64,000 nucleotides of DNA, from positions 124,001 to 188,000 of the forward strand of contig NZ_AP022612.1 of NCBI RefSeq assembly GCF_010729895.1, in the 5' to 3' direction. Numbering within the stretch: the first letter of the stretch is position 1; every line of letters begins with the position of its first letter. The notes beneath the pieces are model-generated. The model worked only from the letters and a program-made list of their open reading frames with translations, made no database searches and was not told where the DNA came from. This document shows, one piece after another, positions 26,414 to 38,600 of this stretch. The position numbers were made by a program, and so were the translations under genes. Source of the DNA: Mycolicibacterium confluentis (GTDB lineage Bacteria; Actinomycetota; Actinomycetes; Mycobacteriales; Mycobacteriaceae).

Positions 26414-26629
26414 GTGAGTTCAAATCCGTTTGATGATGACGATGGCAGTTTCTTCGTGCTGGTGAACAGCGAAGAACAACACAGTCTCTGGCCAGTCTTC
26501 GCCGAGATTCCCACTGGGTGGCGCGTCGTTCATGGTGCGGCCAGTCGGGCCGAATGCCTGGAGTGCATCGAAAACAGCTGGCCGGACATCCGGCCACGGA
26601 GTCTTCGCGAGCGACTCGCAGAGGCTTGA
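26414..26629 (+). CDS. mbtH: MbtH-family NRPS accessory protein
   Basis: A 71-aa MbtH-like protein with the invariant pattern: [57 protein letters not shown] (split here by family blocks). MbtH proteins bind and activate or stabilise adenylation domains. It lies 70 bp upstream of the first NRPS gene, the same placement as in the GPL locus (mbtH, mps1, mps2, gap). GTG start at 26414. One such protein presumably serves all nine A domains. Confidence 0.93.
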   Translation: MSSNPFDDDDGSFFVLVNSEEQHSLWPVFAEIPTGWRVVHGAASRAECLECIENSWPDIRPRSLRERLAEA

Positions 26630-26699
26630 TGTCCGGTCGATCGGTGATCGGCATCCGTGATTGCCCGGGGGGGCCTAGTTAATCCTGTGTGGGGGAACA

Positions 26700-29600
26700 A
26701 TGGAGTTTGATGAACTGTCCCTGCCCATCACACACCCACAACTTGATATCTGGCTTGCGGGGGCTGCCGGCCACTCCGGTGCTGAGGAGTGGCAACTCGG
26801 TCTGTTTGCCAAGATCGAGGGTGCGGTTGAACGTTATGCCCTTGAGTGGTCGATAGGCAGAGTGCTGCAGGAGGCCGAACCGTTGCGTGCGGCCTTCGTC
26901 GAGGCCAATGGACAAATCTTCCAAAAGCCGCTCGATCACCCTGATTTCACGCTTCAGTTCTATGACCTGACTGATTCTCAAGACTCGGCGGAGAAAGCTC
27001 GCGAGATCGCGTCGTCCATCCAGCGAACCCCGATGCCTCTCGCCGGATCGTTGTTCAGATTTGCTCTGTTCCAGACGCGGGACGACGAGTACTTCCTGTT
27101 CGGCGCCTGCCACCACATCGTCCTGGATGGAACGGGTGTCGCGCTGATCGGTCAGCGGATCGCGTCGGTGTACTCGGCCATCGTCACTGGCGCTGCCGTT
27201 CCGCCAACGCTTTTCGGCACACTGGCTGACCTGGTCAGCTTGGAATCGGAATACGAGGCGTCACGCGAATACCTGGAGGATGAGGCCTACTGGACGGGCA
27301 ACATCCCGGTAGATGGCGATCAGGACCTTCAACGTTCCCCGACTGTCGTCGACCCCAACTCGCATTGGCCCACTGAACCGGTGGCGTTGGACCAGACGGT
27401 CATGGAAATGGTCGAGAAATGTTGCGAGGTGTGGACTTTCCCTCGCTCCTCCGTCATTACGGCGGCATGTGCACTGTTGGCGCGAGGATACGACTGCAGG
27501 GGATCAAATGTGGTTCTCGAACTCCCGGTCACTCGACGTGTGCGCCCAGAATCGAAGACACTTCCCGGGATGGTCGCGGGGGTTGTGCCTCTGGTATTGG
27601 AGGCATCGCCCGAGGCATCGGTGTCTCGCTTCTGCGAGCATGTCGATCAACGCATGCGGGAAGCGTTGCAGCACCAAAGATTTCCGGTACAGGCACTTGA
27701 GCGAAAACTCAGACCACGGGGTGCGGGCCAACCACCGCAGAGGCTGAGCATCAATTTCCTTCCAGCCAGTTTCACGTTGGACTTCGGCGGCGTGCCGGCC
27801 ACCGCCTCGTTGATAAACGTCGGCGTAGTGGGTGGATTCGGACTGGTCTTCTCCGACGTCGGTGGCGAGGTGCTGCTCAGCACGATGGGACAAGGACATC
27901 CGCTCTCGGATCTGACGACCGCCGAACTGGTGAATCGTTTGAACCGCGTGCTTGTCGCGATGACCGCTGACACATCGCAGCTGCTGTCGTCCCTCGATCT
28001 TCTTGACGTGCGTGAGCGGCGCAGCCTTGACGTATTCGGTCGTCGAGACGTGTTGGCGGGGTCGGTGTCGGAGTCGTCGATTCCGGCGGTGTTCGCGCAG
28101 CAGGTGCTCGTTTCTCCGAACGCGATCGCGGTTCGTTGCGACGGCCGGTCCTGGACGTATCAGGAGCTCGACGAGGCGTCGAATCGGATGGCGCACTTGT
28201 TGATTTCACATGGCGCAGGACCCGGAGAGTGCGTCGGGCTGGTGTTGGGGCGGTCGGCTGAGGCCATCGTGTCGATTCTGGCGGTGTTGAAGTCGGGGGC
28301 GGCGTACCTGCCGATCGATCCGGTGGTGCCGGATTCCCGGCTCGAGTTCATGCTCGCCGACGCCGCGCCGGTGGCAGTGGTGAGCGGCGCCGGGTCAGCC
28401 GACCGGCTGACCGGGTGCGGGGTGCTGGTGGTCGATGTGAGTGATCCCCACATCGACCACCAGTCCCGTACTGCACCGGTGGGATATCCGGCGCCGGACG
28501 ACGTCGCGCACATCATTTACACCTCGGGGACGACGGGTGTGCCGAAGGGGGTGGCGGTCACGCATGGCAATGTGACGCGGTTGTTCGACGGGCTTGATGT
28601 GGGTGTGGAGATGGGCCCGGGGCAGGTGTGGGCGCAGTGTTCGTCGTTGGCGTTTGACTTTTCGGTGTGGGAGATCTGGGGTGCGCTGCTCCATGGTGGG
28701 CGGTTGGTGGTGGTTCCGGATTCGGTGACTCGGTCTGCCGATGAACTGCAGGCGTTGTTGGTGGCGGAGAAGGTGACGGTGCTCAGTCAGACGCCGTCGG
28801 CGGTGGGGGTGCTGTCTCCGGAGGGTTTGGCAGCGGCGTCGTTGATGGTTGCTGCTGAGCCGTGCCCGGGTGATGTGGTGGATCGGTGGGCGTCGGGTCG
28901 GGTGATGATCAATGGTTACGGTCCGACGGAGACGACGGTGTATGCCACGATCAGTGCTCCGTTGCAGGCGGGTTCGGGTGTGGTGCCGATCGGGTTCCCG
29001 GTGCCGGGGGTCGGCGTTGTTCGTGCTGGATGCGCGGTTGCATTCGGTGGCGGTGGGTGTGGTCGGTGAGTTGTATGTGGCTGGTCGTGGTGTGGGTGTC
29101 GGTTATGTGCGTCGGGCGGGGTTGACGGCGTCGCGGTTTGTGGCCTGCCCATTCGCGACGGGAGCTCGGATGTATCGGACCGGGGATTTGGTGTCCTGGG
29201 GTGCTGATGGGCAGTTGCGGTATCACGGTCGGGCTGATGAGCAGGTCAAGATCCGTGGGTATCGGATCGAGTTGGGTGAGATCCAGGCGGTTTTGGCGCA
29301 GTTGGAGGGTGTGGCGCAGTCGGTGGTGATCGTTCGGGAGGACCGTCCCGGCGACAAGCGCCTGGTGGGGTACATCACCGGAACCGCGGATCCAGTCGAA
29401 GTGCGAACCATGTTGTCGGACAGGTTGCCCGCCTACATGGTCCCTGCCGCGATCGTGCGTCTTGAGGTGTTGCCGTTGACGGTCAACGGCAAGCTCGACA
29501 AACGGGCGCTGCCGGCCCCGGAGTACAGCGACACCAGTGATCGCTACCGCGCGCCGAGCACACCCACCGAGGAGATCCTGGCCGGCATCTACGCCAACAT

Positions 29601-32600
29601 CCTGGGACTGGACAAAGTCGGCGTCGACGACTCCTTCTTCGACCTCGGTGGCGACTCACTCTCCGCGATGCGGTTGATCGCTGCAATCAACACCACGCTT
29701 GACACCGGACTGGCCGTACGGACCCTCTTCGACGCACCCACCATCGCCGCACTCGCACCTAATATCGGGAACGGCAGCGCTCGTGCCCGGTTGGTGGCGA
29801 AGCCCCGGCAAACACTGATCCCGTTGTCCTACGCCCAGAGTCGACTCTGGTTCCTTAATCGGTTCGAGGGCGGTGTGGCCACCTACAACATGCCCACCGC
29901 ATTCCGGATCAACGGTGCGCTGGACGTGGAAGCGTTGGCCGCCGCACTCGATGACGTGATCGCACGGCACGAGGCGCTGCGCACCGTCTTCCCGGATGTC
30001 GACGGAGTGCCGTCGCAGCACATTCTGCCTGCCGAGGAGGGCATGTGGCGGCGCGGTGGACCGGCGGTGAGATCGTGCTCGGAACGTGAGATCGCTGCTG
30101 AGTTGTTCGCGCTGTCAGAGCATCGATTTGACCTGTCGGTCGAGGTGCCGATCTATGCTCAGATCTTCGATGTGGGCCCAGCGGAATGCATTCTGGGTAT
30201 TGTACTGCACCACATCGCGTTTGACGGATGGTCGCTGGCACCCATGGTGCGTGATGTCAGTCAGGCTTACGCTGCACGGTGCGCGGTCGGCGCTCCCGAT
30301 TGGGCTCCACTGCCCGTGCAGTATGTCGATTACACGCTGTGGCAGCAGGATTGGCTGGGATCCGAAGATGATCCGGACAGTGTGATCGCCGCACAGTTGG
30401 CGTATTGGCGGCAGGAGTTGGCTGGTCTGCCTGAGGTGGTGTCGCTGCCGACGGATCGTCCGCGGCCCCCGGTGCCCAGGTACCGCGGTGACGAGGTGGA
30501 GATCCGGATCGATCCCCAGACTTGGTCAGCACTCAAAGTGGTGGCCGCTGAGCATAATGCGACGGCGTCGATGGTTCTGCAGGCCGTGATGGCTGTGGTG
30601 CTGCACCGCGCTGGTGTCGGTGACGATTTGGCGCTGGGTGCCCCGATCGCGGGGCGGGCGGACGTCGCACTCGATGAGTTGGTCGGGTTCTTTGTCAACA
30701 CGTGGGTGCTGCGGGTGGGGATTGGCCCTCAGCAGAGTTTCAGTGAGGTGCTTGATCAGGTGCGGCACAAGGCGTTAGAGGCTTATGCGAATCAGGATGT
30801 GCCGTTTGAAATGCTTGTTGAGCGGTTGAATCCGGCGCGTTCGGCCTCTCATCACCCGCTGTTCCAGGTCGCGATGGTCTATCAGAACAATGTGCGCCCA
30901 CAGGTGGTGCTTGACGGGGCGGGTGTCGAATCGGTGGCGGTGGGCACCCGCACCGCCAAGTTCGATCTCGACATCCAGCTGAGGGAGATGGCGGTCGAAA
31001 ACTCCTCCGCTCCTTTCGCATTGCGGGAGATGTCGAGCCGGGGCAGTGGTGTGCCGATGTGTGCTGGTGTGGTGACCTATGCGACGGACCTGTTCGATCG
31101 GTCGACGGTTGAGCGGTTGGTGGGATGGTTTGGTCGTGTGGTCTCGGCGGTGGTGGCTGATCCGTCGGTGCGGGTCGGTGAGGTGGAGCTGCTTGCGGCC
31201 GGTGAGCGGGAACTGGTGCTGCAGAGATGGTCTGGTGCGGATGTTGCTGCGCCGGTGGGTCTCGCGGATGAGTTGTTGGCCGGTGCGGTGGCTGCTGCGC
31301 CGGATGCGCTGGCCCTGGTCGACGGTGATCGATCGTGGACGTATCGCGACCTTGATGAGGCATCGAACCGGCTTGCTCGCCGATTGATCGAGGAGGGGGT
31401 GGGTCCGGAGCGAGCGGTTGCGGTGGCGATGGATCGGTGTGCGGAGTTGGTGTTGGCGTGGTGGGCGGTGCTCAAGGCTGGTGGGGTGTATGTGCCGGTG
31501 GATCGGGGGCATCCGGCCGAACGCGTCGCGACGGTGCTTGATGCCGCCGGGGCGGTGTGTGTGACGTGTGGGGTTGAGGTGGTTGGTGGCGCCGGGGATC
31601 GTCCGGTGATGCGCATTGATGAGTTGGATCTTTCGGGGTGCAGCGCCGAACGGGTCACTGATGGTGATCGGTTGGCGCCGTTGATGGTTGATGGTGCTGC
31701 GTATGTGATCTTCACGTCGGGTTCGACTGGGACTCCGAAGGGAGTGGCGGTCAGCCATGCTGGTGTGTTGGGTGAGGCGGCTGCTCATCGTGGTGTGTTT
31801 GGGGTGGGTGCGGGTGCGCGGATCCTGATGGTGGCTTCCCCGACGTTCGATGCTTCGGTGTTTGAGTGGTTGTGGGCGACGGCGTCTGGGGCGACGTTGG
31901 TGGTGGCGGCGCCGGATTCGTATGCCGGTGAGGCGTTGACGGGGTTGGTGGAGCAGCAGCGGGTGGATGCGGCGTTGTTGACTCCGACGGTGTTGGCGAC
32001 GTTGGATCGGGACCGGTTGGTGGGCCGGTTGTCGACGTTGGTCACCGGCGGTGAGGCCTGTCCCGCGGAGTTGGTGGCGGCCTGGGCGCCGGGTCGGGCG
32101 ATGTTCAATGCGTATGGTCCGACCGAGGCGACGATCTGGGTCACCTGGAGTGCGTTGGTGGCTGGTGAGGCGGTGGGGATCGGTGTTCCGATCGCTGGCG
32201 TCACTGCGCTGGTGCTTGATGGGCGGCTCAATCCGGTGCCGGTGGGGGTGGTCGGTGAGTTGTATCTGGCTGGTCCTGGGGTGGCGCGGGGGTATGTGGG
32301 ACGTCCGGATCTGACTGCGGATCGGTTTGTGGCCAATCCCTTTGGGGATTCGTGCGCGCGGATGTATCGCACGGGTGATCTGGTGCGGTGGACTTCGGTG
32401 GGTGGCCTGGAGTATTTGGGGCGTGCGGATGCCCAGATCAAGCTGCGGGGACAGCGGCTGGAGTTGGGGGAGATCGAGAACGTCCTGTTGGCCTGCCCGC
32501 AGGTGGCACGGGCTGCGGTGGCGGTGCACCGGGGTGAGGCTGCTGATCATCTGGTGGGCTATGTGGCGTTGGATCGCTCCAGTACGGCTGATCATGAGGC

Positions 32601-35600
32601 TGAGGCCGTTGATCAGTGGCAGCAGATCTATGACGAGTTGTATGACGCTGAGCTCGACGACGCTGCGGAGTTCGGCAGCGATTTCCGCGGGTGGAACAGC
32701 AGTTACACCGGTGAGCCGATTCCGTTGCCGCAGATGCAGGAATGGCGTTCCTGCGCTGTGCAGCGGATTGTGGAGCTGGGTCCGCAGCGGGTGCTCGAGA
32801 TCGGTGTGGGCTCGGGTTTGGTGCTGGCTCAGGTGGCTCCTGGATGTGCGGAGTACTGGGGTACGGACTTCTCGGCGCCGACGATTCACAAACTGCGGGC
32901 AGCTGTGGCCGGGCAGCCCTGGGGCGACCGAGTGCGGTTGCAGACCCAACCGGCGCATGTCACGGATGGGTTGGCCCGGGTACTTCGACACCATCATCCT
33001 CAACTCGGTGGTGCAGTACTTCCCGAGCGCCGATTATCTGACCGAGGTGATCGACAAAGCTGTCGGTCTGTTGGCTCCTGGTGGGGCGCTGTTCGTCGGG
33101 GATGTGCGCAATCACAGTCTGCAGTCGGCATTTCAGACCGGTATCGCACTGGCTCGCGCCGACAGTGCTGATGCCGATGAGGTCCGGCAGCGGGTGCAGC
33201 ACGCGATGCTTGGTGAACCCGAGTTGTTGCTGGCTCCGGAGTTCTTCACGACCTGGGTCGGTGAGCACACCGAGGTCGGGGGGATCGACATTCAGGTCAA
33301 GCGCGGGCAGGCCGACAACGAGTTGACTCGCTACCGCTACGACGTGACGATTCACAAGTCACCCACGCCGGTGTGTTCGGTGGGGGGTGCACCGGTGCTG
33401 GAGTGGGCCGAATGTGCCGGCCTTGAAGGGCTCTACGCCGAGTTGTCCTCCCAGAGCCCCGAGGTCGTCCGCGTCACCGGGATCCCGCATTATGCAGTGA
33501 TCACCGAGGTCAGCCTCGATCAGTCCCTGGTCGAGGGACTGTCGGTCGCTGAAGCCCGCGACATCGCTTTCGCCAGGACGGACGCCGTCACGCCCGAACA
33601 GTCCCTGGTCGATGGACTGTCGGTCGCTGAAGCCCGCGACATCGCTTTCGCCAGGACGGACGCCGTCACTCCCGATCAGTCCCTGGTCGATGGACTGTCG
33701 GTCGCTGAAGCCCGCGACATCGCTTTCGCCGGGACGGACGCCGTCACGCCCGAACAGTTGTATCTACTCGGTGAGGGTGCGGGTTATCGGGTCGCGGTCA
33801 CGTGGGGTGCTCGTCCCGGCACTGTGGACGCGGTCTTCATTGCTCCTGGCGTGCTGGGATCGGATCGTGTGCTGAGCGATGTCTATCTGCCTCAGGCCGA
33901 TCTGCGGCAACGCGGTGCCTGTGCCAGCGCGCCGGACACCAACAGCAAGCTCAGCGAGTTGCGGCAGTGGCTGGCTGAGCGGTTGCCGGACTATATGGTC
34001 CCGACGCACATCATGGTGCTCGATGAGTTCCCGTTGAGCTCTTCGGGCAAGATTGATCGACGGGCGCTGCCCGCGCCGGTGTTGGTTGCCAAGGTGTTTC
34101 GGGCGCCGCAAACCCTGACTGAGAAGACCATCGCCGAGGCGTTCACCGAGGTGCTCGGGCTTGACCGGGTCGGTCTGGACGATGACTTCTTCGCCCTGGG
34201 CGGCGATTCGTTGATCGCGATCCGGGTGAGTGCGCGGTTGCAGGCCGCGTTGGGCGTGGAGGTTCCGGTGCGGTACCTGTTCGATGCGCCGACGGTCGGA
34301 GGGTTGGCCGTGCACCTCGACCTGAATCAGGCAGGTGTGGTCCGCCCGCCGCTGCAGGTGATGCCGCGACCCGCGCATATTCCGTTGTCGTTCGCCCAGC
34401 AGCGGTTGTGGTTCCTGGATCAATTGCAGGGCCCGTCGCCGATCTACAACATGGCGGTCGCGTTGAGGTTGAGTGGACCATTGGACACTGACGCGTTGGG
34501 TCTGGCCCTGGCTGATGTGGTGGGTCGTCATGAGAGCCTGCGCACGGTGTTCGGCTCAGTCGAGGGCGTTGCCGAACAGGTGGTGCTGCCGGTCGATGAG
34601 GCGGATTTCGGATGGCGGGTCGTGGAGGCGGGGGGCTGGTCGGTCGAGCAGCTTCACGAAGCCGTCGGGGCGGCGACCTGTCACAGTTTTGATCTCTCGT
34701 CTGAGATCCCCTTGCGGGCAACCCTGCTGCACACCGGCATCGATGAGCATGTGTTGGTGGCGGTGGTGCACCACATCGCAGCCGATGGTTGGTCGGTGGC
34801 GCCGTTGGTGGCTGACCTGGGTGCGGCATATGCGGCTCGATCCAGTGATCGGATGCCGGACTGGGCGCCGTTGCCGGTGCAGTACGTGGATTACTCGCTG
34901 TGGCAGAGGGAGTGGTTGGGCGAGGAGTCTGACCCCGACAGTGTGATCACGCGGCAGCTGTCCTATTGGGAGCAGGAGTTGGCGGGGCTGCCGGAGCGTT
35001 TGGAGTTGCCCACGGATCGGCCCTACCCACAGGTGGCCGACTACCAGGGTGCCAGTGTGGCGGTGGCGTGGCCGGCGCAGTTGCAGCAGCAGGTGACGCG
35101 GGTGGCGCGGGAGCACAATGCGACCAGTTCCATGGTGGTGCAGGCCGCACTGGCGGTGCTGTTGGGCAATCTCAGCGCGAGCACCGATGTGGCGATCGGC
35201 GTCGCGACCGCCGGGCGAGGTGAAGCGGCACTTGATGATCTGGTGGGCTTTTTCGTCAACACGCTGGTGTTGCGGGTGAACCTGGACGACGACCCCTCTG
35301 TGGCGGAGTTGCTGGGTCAGGTGCGGCGGCGCAGTCTGGCGGCGTTCGAGCATCAAGATGTGCCATTCGAAATGGTCGTAGAACGGCTCAACCCTACGCG
35401 CAGCCTCACCCACCACCCACTGATCCAGACCATGCTGACATGGCAGAACCTGTCCTGGGGTGGCGCTGGCACGGCCGCTGGACTCACTCTGGGTGACGTG
35501 CAGGCTGATCCCCTCGCGGCCGAAACACTATCTGCTCGTATGGATCTGGTGTTCACTCTCGGAGAGCGGTTCAACGAAGCCGGTTTGCCTGCCGGGATCG

Positions 35601-38600
35601 GTGGGTCGGTGGAGTTTCGCACTGACGTGTTCGATGCGGCCAGTGTTGAGGTGCTGGTTGGGCGGTTGGAGCGGGTGCTGGCGGCGATGTCTGCTGATCC
35701 GGCTCAGCCGGTGTCGGCGGTGGATGTCATTGACGGGGCCGAGCGCGCGCGTCTGAATGAGGTCGGCAATCGGTCAGTGTTGGCACGCTCATCGGTGGCC
35801 GCGACGTTGCCGGAGTTGTTCGTGCAGCAAGTCGCGTGTTCTCCGGATTCGGTGGCGTTGTCGTGTGGCGGTCGGTCATGGACGTATCGAGAGTTGGATG
35901 AATCGTCGAACCGATTGGCGCGCCTGCTGACTTCTTATGGCGCCGGCCCCGGCCAGTTTGTGGCACTGCTGTTTCCGCGATGTGCTGAGGCGATCGTGTC
36001 GATTCTTGCGGTGCTCAAATCGGGCGCGGCGTATGTGCCGATTGATCCGGCGTTGCCCGATGCGCGGGTGGGGTTCATGCTCGCCGATGCCTCACCGGTG
36101 GTGGCGGTCAGCACTGCGGGGTTGGCGCCTCGATTGACCGCGTCGACTGTGCCGGTGGTCAACGTCGCGGATCGGCGCATCGGCACGTTCCCCGTCGCTG
36201 CGCTGCCGATGCCGTCCGCCGACGATATCGCCTATCTGATCTACACCTCCGGGACCACGGGTGTGCCGAAGGGGGTGGCGATCACGCACGGCAACGTTAC
36301 GCAGTTGATCACCTCGGTGGATCCGTCGCTGGTGGGACCGAATCAGATGCGTTCGCAGTGGCATTCGTATGTGTTCGACGTGTCGGTGTGGGACATCTTC
36401 GGTGCGCTGCTGCATGGCGGCCAGGTGTTGGTGGTCCCTGAGGAGGTTGCGGCGTCACCGGATCAGCTGCATGCACTGTTGGTCGCCGAGGGCGTCGATG
36501 TGCTCAGTCAGACGCCGTCGGCGCTGGCGATGCTGTCTGCTGACGGGTTGGAATCGACGGTGTCGGTCGTGGCCGGTGAGGCGTGCCCGCCGGAGGTGGT
36601 GGCTCGGTGGGCGGACTCGGGTCGGATGATGGTCAACGCCTACGGTCCGACCGAGACCACGGTGTACGCGGCCATCAGTGCGCCGTTGGAGCCGGGATCA
36701 TCGGTGGTGCCGATCGGTGTCCCAGTTGCCGGAGCGGCGTTGTTCGTGCTGAATTCTCGTCTGCACCAGGTGCCGATCGGGGTGGTCGGTGAGTTGTATG
36801 TGGCTGGCCGCGGTGTCGGGTTGGGCTATCTACGTCGGGCGGGGTTGACCGGGTCGCGGTTTGTGGCGTGTCCGTTCGGTGGTGTGGGGTCTCGGATGTA
36901 CCGGACTGGGGATCTGGTGCGCTGGGGCGCTGACGGGCAGTTGCAGTATCTGGGCCGCGCGGACGAACAGGTCAAGGTCCGCGGGTATCGGATCGAGTTG
37001 GGGGAGATCCAGTCGGCGCTGGCTGATCTCGACGGCGTGGATCAGGCTGTGGTGATCGCCCGAGAGGACCGTCCCGGTGACAAACGTCTGGTCGGGTACG
37101 TCGTGGGTGGTGCCGATCCGGCCCTGTTGCGTCATCGGCTTGCCGAGCGCCTTCCCGCGTATATGGTGCCGTCGGCGGTCGTGGTCCTCGAAGTCCTGCC
37201 GTTGACGGTCAACGGCAAGCTCGACAAACGAGCCCTGCCGGCCCCGGAGTACACCGACACCGACCGCTACCGGGCCCCGTCGAATCCGACTGAGGAGATC
37301 CTGGCCGGCATCTACGCCCGGATCCTCGATCTGGACCTCGTCGGCGCGGACGACTCCTTCTTCGACCTCGGCGGCGACTCGCTCTCCGCGATGCGATTGG
37401 TCGCTGCGATCAACACCACGCTTGACACCGGACTGGCCGTGCGCACGCTGTTCGACGCGCCCACCGTCGCCCAGCTCGCTCCGCGCATCGGTGAGGATTT
37501 CTTCGGGCGTGATCCGTTGACGGAACAGCCGCGCCCGCAGCATATTCCGCTGTCGTATGCCCAGCAGAGACTGTGGTTCCTGGAACAGATTCAGGGACCG
37601 TCACCCATCTACAACATGGCCGTGGCTCTCCAGTTGGCTGGCAACCTGGATACCGATTCCCTGGGGTGTGCGTTCGCGGATGTGGTTGGGCGTCACGAGA
37701 GTCTGCGCACGGTGTTCTCGGCGCCTGATGGTGTTCCTGAACAGGTGGTGTTGCCCACTGAGCGAGCAGATTTCGGGTGGCAGGTTGTCGATGCCAAGGG
37801 GTGGTCGGTTCAGCGGGTGACCGAGGCCGTGGAGGCTGAGATACGGCACTGCTTCGATCTGGCCGTAGAGATCCCCGTGCGGGCGAGGTTGTTCCGCGTC
37901 GGTGAGGACGAGCATGTGTTGGTGGCGGTGGTGCACCATATCGCCGCGGATGGCGTCTCGGTTGCACCGCTGGTGCGTGACCTGAGCGTGGCGTACACCG
38001 CTCGGTGTGGTGGTGGCGCCCCGGATTGGATGCCGCTGCCCGTGCAGTACGTCGATTACACGTTGTGGCAGCGTGATTGGCTCGGTGTTGAGTCTGACTC
38101 CGACAGTGAGGTCACTGGGCAGTTGGCGTACTGGGAGCAGGTATTGGCGGGCCTGCCGGAGCGGCTGGAGTTGCCGACGGATCGACCGTATCCGGCTGTC
38201 GCCGACTACCAGGGTGCCAGTGTGGCGGTGGCGTGGCCGGCGCAGTTGCAGCAGCAGGTGGCGCGGGTCGCGCGGGAGCACAATGCGACCAGCTTCATGG
38301 TGGTGCAGGCTGCCATCGCGGTACTGCTGGGCAATCTGAGTGCGAGCACCGATGTGGCGGTGGGCTTTGCGATCGCGGGTCGCAATGATCCGGCGCTCGA
38401 TGATCTGGTGGGCTTCTTCGTCAACACGTTGGTGCTGCGGGTGGACCTGTCGGGTGATCCGAGTATTGCCGAGTTGTTGGGTCAGGTCCGGCAGCGCAGT
38501 CTGGCGGCATTCGAGCATCAGGATGTGCCGTTCGAGTTGTTGGTGGAGCGGCTCAATCCAACCCGCAGCCTGACCCACCATCCGCTTGTCCAAGTCATGC

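Larger units (their letters stand above)
26700..29780 (+). other. NRPS module 1: starter C-A-T
   Basis: C1 about 26700-28000 ([10 protein letters not shown] active site at ~27110). A1 about 28080-29510 with [29 protein letters not shown] and [11 protein letters not shown]1 about 29530-29770 with FFDLGGDSL. Specificity residues aligned by eye to PheA 235/236/239/278/299/301/322/330/331: D-F-W-S-M-A-G-V-Y. I cannot assign a residue with confidence. The extra T at 29011 lies in A1. Confidence 0.85.
29800..34340 (+). other. NRPS module 2: C-A(N-methyltransferase)-T
   Basis: C2 29810-31190 (HHIAFDG). A2 31250-34080, interrupted after core motif a8 ([13 protein letters not shown]) by an N-methyltransferase domain at about 32600-33370: [15 protein letters not shown]-binding loop, [19 protein letters not shown]. 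Motif a9 (LPDYMVP) and [10 protein letters not shown] follow. T2 34090-34330. Code by eye D-A-F-L-V-G-A-I-W. The D-A-F start recalls codes for branched aliphatic residues (weak inference). Contains the 2-bp loss near 32975. Confidence 0.85.
30208..35452 (+). repeat. Large NRPS duplication, copy 1 (C2 3' half to C3)
   Basis: About 5.2 kb nearly identical to 41084-46299 at an offset of 10,876 bp at the left end and 10,847 bp at the right. Differences are a 33-bp longer C2-A2 linker (30988-31050), a 3-bp loss at ~31561, the frameshift indels, and a short patch at 35020-35049. Confidence 0.93.

Noticed and set aside
33521..33754. Tandem repeats considered as a CRISPR-like or minisatellite array
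   Set aside because: Units are contiguous without spacers, are exactly 26 codons, stay in frame and encode a regular peptide.
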